64,000 nt of DNA from Acipenser ruthenus (lineage: Eukaryota > Chordata > Actinopteri > Acipenseriformes > Acipenseridae), in NCBI RefSeq assembly GCF_902713425.1, contig NC_081218.1, positions 2,101,501 through 2,165,500 on the forward strand, written 5' to 3'. A program made the translations under genes and the position numbers. How positions within the stretch are numbered: position 1 is the first letter of the stretch; the number at the start of each line of letters is the position of its first letter. The notes beneath the pieces were generated by a model. That model did not search any database and was not told the origin of the DNA. It saw only the letters and a program-made list of their open reading frames with translations. Positions 58,825 to 64,000 of the stretch are shown piece by piece.

Positions 58825-61800
58825 AAAAAAAGACACGCATCACGTTGCAGAGAATGAACGCGGCCCGTGATTGGCCAATTTGGCTGAGGTCAAAGCCTTG
58901 AGGAAATAAAATGGCCCCACTGAACTGTGCTGACGAGTGAAGTGCGACCCTATATTGTGATCCCCTCTCTCTGCCAAACCTGCACGGTGCCAATGCTCCC
59001 CCTGCCCGAGCTAAATCTAAGCTTTTGTATCCTGATAGTACATCATAATAGCAACATGAGCTAATTAAAAAGTCCACTGCCTAGACAGCTGGTGCTTGAA
59101 GTGAATATATTGGTAGGTCTGAAAGTTTATTGTTAATTCGTGTGGATTTAATCACATGTATTCATCCCATGTTCCTTTGTGACATGGGGATTGTGGGAAG
59201 TGTTAATTAGGAACAAATATGTTTCTTAAAGACATTAATAACACCTGAAAGTGGGTTAAGAAAAAAAAAAAAAAAAAAAGCTTTTTATCAGTAGCAGGTA
59301 CAGTACAGTTAAATCACACACACACAGTCACCAACAAACTCCCAGACTCCTCTGCTGTCAGAGTGGGCATTGACCAATAGGATTCAGGCCCCCTCCCCTT
59401 GCCTGCACTGAAGTCTAGGCATCTCCTAGTTTCCTTTCCAGCATTCGATAGATTTGGGAGACGGGAGACGGGAGACGGGAGAGGGGAAAGCAGCAGGCTT
59501 CACTGGGCTAGGGACACTGCAACTACCTTCCTCAGAGCTGGTCTTAAAGCAACACCAGGAGGCTGAGCTGTAATAAAACAGACAGCACCATTCACAGGCA
59601 AAACACAACACTGGAGTTTGGGTAAGAGCCCCGCTGATCTTGTGTACAAACTTCTTAGGATTTCCTAGAACTCTGGATTTGATTTGTCAAAGTTGACCAC
59701 AATGGTGCATTGATTCCATCTACAGGGGTCTCTTTGAAGGCTGCTATTGCCAGTACTGCTGTGATAAGTGTGTGTGTGTGTATATAAAATAATATTTGTG
59801 ACTCTTTAGGTGATAAAGGACAGCATTAATTTATTTTGCTACATTGTGCACATCCCTAAATTCTGTTATTTATTATTTGATATATATAACTTGGTGTGTG
59901 TGTATATATACATTATTATGATGATTATTATTATTAATATTAAGCCATATCAGCCTAATAATAAGAGAGCTGGTTCATATTATTTGAAATAATACATGTG
60001 GAATTCATAATGAGTTATTCATTATCAAATGGCAATTGTAATATTTCCTTATGTCAGCACCGCTCCACCTAATAGCATATGCAATGTTGCCGTGGGCTCT
60101 TATATAGCCTTGCAGGTCTTCACAGTCTGGACCCTTTAAATTTAAACTTTGAGAACAGCTGCTGTGCAAGTCATGTGACCCTCAATAGCTTTTGATTTTG
60201 TTGCAGTGTTTGGAATGCTAAGCCAGTGCGGAACAGGCAGTTAGTTTGCAAGGCTATGCTGTCCACAGAGTGCATGGGCAACAAAAGGACTTTTATTGTG
60301 TGTTTTCTCTGCCTGTTGTTAGCTCTCAGATCTGTTAGATCTCTCAGATCTCAGTCTTTTCACGACACTTGAGGTGCAAATGGTCGAACTGAATTTCTAC
60401 ACCCCTCTAGAGCGAAAAAAAATGTGATATTTATATTTAGCACATCACAAGCCCAATTCACACAACTTTAAGAATGTTTTATAAAGTGTTGCATTCATAA
60501 CACATTATTTCTGCATTCCTTCTGAATCCTTTAGATTTTTAGAATCAAAATGACCAAAATACATCCATTATTTTTTTGCATTCTTTGCCAGTAACTCAAA
60601 GCTGATCAGTCCTTTGCACTGTACTATAAATGCATTAACTTGCTTATTTTGCTTAAGTTGAAAGAATCCCTTTGGCATTTATTTGGAATCCCGTTCGAAT
60701 CACAAAAAAAATGAAAGTAATGCTGATTTGAATGCTGTTTTGAATTTTGATTACGGGAAGGCTAATTCTTACCCATGACAGGTAAACCTCTTCTGGGGAC
60801 AACTGTGAATGTACATGTGTCTCATGGTTGAAATATCTGGCGTAACTTTAATCAACTAGAGTCAATTTTAACCAGACATATGGAAGAAACATATTATAAG
60901 TAGTACCTATAGCGTTCAACACGTGTCGGTGATCCATAGGAATGCATGCTCCACTTATGTTGTTGTTTTAACTAACCATACATTGGGTGCGGACCAAAAT
61001 GTTCTTCAGTTGCATCACAACAGTAGCACTACAATGGTAATGGTTCTGTGATAAGGTGCAATGGTACGAGGCTGCAGCCTTCTGAAAATGTTATTGGGTC
61101 CCGTCTACTTTTTACAAACTCAAATTAGATTTTTTTTTTTTTGCTGTTTGTTTATTACGGTTCTTGAAAATGTAACTAGAAAAAAAAGTGAGATTATTTG
61201 TCTGATTCCTAGTTTCGTGCATTACGTAAACTTTGCATTGCGGCAAAGCCAAGCTGAGTGTGCTGTCTGTGCAGCATACTTTAATGATGGCTAAAATGCT
61301 GTTTATTCTATTGAGGATACTGGAATGTAGTGGGGAATGCAGTGTTTTGAATCATGCAGAGCCAAGAAACAGAGCTGAAAAAGGCAAGCGATGATGATTA
61401 TTCAAAAAAAGCTGCTGTCACCCTTGTGCCTTTGAAGCATTCTGTGGTACATGGACTCAGTACAACATGGTACTCTGAAAGTATGATGGATTTCATCCAT
61501 AACTATAAAAAAAAATGCTAAAAGAAACGTAGTCCTTCAATGACAAACACCTTTCTCAGCGTCACTAATGGAGACTTTTAGTTGAAACGTTCGTGACTGT
61601 GTGTGTGTGAGTGTCTCTGCGTTGGAGTGTTGCCAGGGAAACATTTGAACACGTTGGCAACAGACTGGATAGAGGATCTAATCTCTAAAATAGGAACTTA
61701 CTGAACGTTGCGAAGATAGAATGCAATAGCCTGTTGATGAGCTATAGATAGAACTGATCACACTGTAAAACACCTACCGCAGGGCTCTCCTGTCACAAAT

Positions 61801-62159
61801 GCTGGCCGCCTAGCCTGCGGATAGGTGATGGGGAGCCAAATACCATGAATTACCCACTATTTTAACAGTCCGATCAGCCAATCAGAGGCCGGCAGGTCAT
61901 GGGGATGACCAATCAGAATGCACTATGATTCCAGTATCTTTGGTGCTGCAATCTCCTGCACACCATAATATTACAGTATGTTGTCATTGTCCTTTAGAGA
62001 GTAGAATTCTGTAGAAATTAGTGGACACAGCATGGCTATAAGTTTGATTAAATTCAACCAGACCTTCAAATCAAAACGCAAACTTGTAGGTAACTAAGTC
62101 AAACAGACATGTCCATTTTCTTTTCATTTAACCCAAACATTTATTATAAGGGTTAAGCA
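58825..62159. other. gene-free stretch, no coding exon recognised
   Basis: Mostly non-repetitive sequence with moderate GC around 58840-59080 and 59340-59640. It could contain regulatory DNA or a non-coding first exon of a gene beyond the window, but nothing in the sequence proves either. Confidence 0.35.
59456..59487 (+). repeat. GGGAGAC short tandem repeat
   Basis: Four consecutive 'gggagac'-type units followed by 'gagggg', giving several closely spaced G triplets. Confidence 0.85.
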
Positions 62160-62380
62160 GTGTGGAGTAGTGGTTAGGGCTTCGGACTCTTGACCGGAGG
62201 GTCGTGGGTTCAATCCCAGGTGGGGGACACTGCTGCTGTACCCTTGAGCAAGGTATTTTACCTAGATTGCTTCAGTAAAAACCCAACTGTATAAATAGGT
62301 AATTGTATGTAAAAAATAATGTGATATCTTGTAACAATTGTAAGTAGCCCTGGATAAGGGCGTCTGCTAAGAAATAAATA
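62160..62380 (+). mobile_element. tRNA-derived SINE, copy 4
   Basis: Head 'gtgtggagtagtggttaggg', B box 'gggttcaatcccag', complete body, tail 'gtaagtagccctggataagg' and 'gcgtctgctaagaaataa'. Confidence 0.9.
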
Positions 62381-62599
62381 AGGCAGATGTTTTTCAGTTA
62401 TAAATGTAGCCATCTTCGCAAGAGTTATCTTTTTTTATTGTCTTGAATTTGAATACATTGTTTTTCTGCTTCCTCGTAAATCAATATAATTTTAAATCTG
62501 TCCGTCGTTTCGATTTGCTGATTTCGCCAGCTGGTGTGTACAGCTATTCTAGTGAAGACGTCTGTGTTTATCAATAATAATAAGACAACCGTGTTTAGG

Positions 62600-62865
62600 C
62601 TGAATGAATTGGAAGGTTTATTTTACAGACCAACTGCTGTCATTGTTCGCCTGCTTTTATCTGAAGCCAATTTAATTGACTAACAGACAGTGACTTCCAT
62701 TTAAGTAATGTGTTTCCACAGCAAGAAGCGCATTTTAACAGAATACTGCTGACTGCAATTTTGATCAGTGTTGTGTTGGAAGTGATTAAAAGGGAATGGG
62801 AATTGGAATTGGGAATTGGTTTTAAAAAGGCACTGGAAATGGAAAACCAGGAATTGACCCAAACC
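62600..62865 (+). repeat. 'aattccaattcc' dispersed repeat, copy 3
   Basis: Phrases 'gctgtcattgttcgcctgct', 'aagccaatttaattgactaa', 'gcgcattttaacagaatact' and 'gggaattggaattgggaatt' follow the order of the copy at 20716-20998. Confidence 0.75.
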
Positions 62866-64000
62866 TTGCTTGCAACTGTTTGAACGGCAAGTGTACAGTA
62901 GCGGGTTTTAGGAGTACAGCTGCAGTTTCATTTGTTCCAGCTTCTTTAAGGCACAGACTCGTGGAACAGTGGATTCCCTCAGCCAGCCTGACTGTCTGCA
63001 GCTGTTGAACATTTTGCATGATGAATCACGTGTTACACAGAAGGGGAAAGAGTCTTTGTTTATTATTATTACTGAACTGAACCCTATCTGTAGTGCAGCT
63101 TCATAGTCTCCAATGCTACTCTTAACTTCTGAATCGAGAGCTACTTAAACCAAAGACAATCCTCCCATCTAATGAGATGGTATACACTCTCAATGGCCAT
63201 CTGACTACAGCATTAGCTTTACAAGTGTTCTAGACTAAGGGGACATGTTGGCAGCACAAAAGCACAATGGTAGGAGGCTGGTAGAGTTCTACAGCAGTGG
63301 TAACATTTTCTTATCTTGACACACCAATGGTATCGCAATTGTATGAAGAACCAATTCACTGTGGTATCACTGAAGCACCATGCATTGGTACCCTGTCGAT
63401 ACCATGCTTCAGCATCAGCACCATTGCTAAACCATTCCTGGTAATGCTGTGGTCTGCCAATAGTCCTGCTAGGGTAATACTCGTCTAGGGCATTGCAGGA
63501 ATTGGATCTGTAATGGGATTTTTACACTTTTTTGTGGGGAGACTCACTTAGCATTCGAGTGCTCACTTTAGCATTGGGGGATCAGTTTTTTCCCGGGGTC
63601 ACCCCTAAAAATAAGTGATTTGGTGAAACCCACTGCTGTAAAATGCTTCGAGAAAATCCATGAGTGGCTTTCCTGTATGTTGAGCCAATAGCTTTATTTC
63701 CAAATTGAACAAAGACAAAGGCATTAGCTGAAACTCGTGTCTACTACAGAATTTGCAGGCTCCCGCGGAATTCTCAGTTTTCCTACAGATTTGCCACATT
63801 CTGCATCTTCGTCGTCATCATAATTATCATAAACCGACTGCTAAAGTGACCTGAAGTAGCCATTATTAATACAAATACTAAATACATAAGATGCCCTGTT
63901 GAACACAGATATCTACTTAACATTTCTGTGGCTGTTTTGCAGATTTTCCTGTAGATTTGGACTGCCTCTGCTTATAGTGTGTCTGACATTACAGTTGCAT
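62866..64000. other. right-edge stretch, no gene seen
   Basis: No exon recognised. The part at about 63300-63460 repeats 'ggtatc'/'gatacc' phrases in inverted order and shares short phrases with 34280-34500; it may be a decayed fold-back element. Confidence 0.35.

Overview
This window is nuclear DNA from a ray-finned fish. Its genes are split by GT-AG introns, and between them lie fish-type repeats: tRNA-derived SINEs with a 'gtcgccctggataagggcg' tail, L2-type LINE 3' ends, Tc1-like MITEs and hAT-like fold-back MITEs. Large introns, abundant old repeats and the gene content suggest a slowly evolving non-teleost lineage (sturgeon, paddlefish or gar like). The lineage is an inference; the sequence alone does not name a species.

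Four protein-coding genes can be reconstructed with every splice phase consistent. (1) hhipl1, plus strand, 4295-20534, nine coding exons, 914 residues: a secreted hedgehog-interacting-protein-like protein with a C-terminal SRCR domain. (2) kcnk6, minus strand, 30999-24105, three coding exons, 308 residues: a TWIK-2-like two-pore potassium channel. It converges tail to tail with hhipl1. (3) A clathrin-binding-box gene of the aftiphilin/CLBA1 family, minus strand, 40429-34930, six coding exons, 1011 residues, with a 2.4 kb first coding exon and probably a non-coding exon ending at 42342. (4) eef1g, plus strand, 43589-55309, ten coding exons, 408 residues: translation elongation factor 1-gamma. 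Genes 3 and 4 are divergent and share a roughly 1.2 kb interval that must hold both promoters.

Region by region: 1-4294 is upstream DNA of hhipl1 with nested repeats; 4295-20534 is hhipl1, with SINE, Tc1-MITE, L2 and Penelope-like insertions in its introns; 20535-24104 is a gene-free gap with an L2 3' end; 24105-30999 is kcnk6; 31000-34929 is gene-free and holds a G-rich TTGGGGG tract and a 40-bp tandem array with a 240-bp higher-order pattern; 34930-42342 is the clba1-like gene; 43589-55309 is eef1g, whose introns carry seven copies of one fold-back MITE; 55310-64000 has no recognisable gene and contains a solo LTR lying inside an older MITE, plus SINE and other repeats.

The four genes do not form a pathway. 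I found no clear undescribed system. The most unusual signals are the higher-order 40-bp array inside a MITE-like element, intron repeats that seem to supply splice-site sequence in eef1g, a perfect 21-bp-arm hairpin in eef1g intron 6, and several nested transposon insertions that give relative ages.
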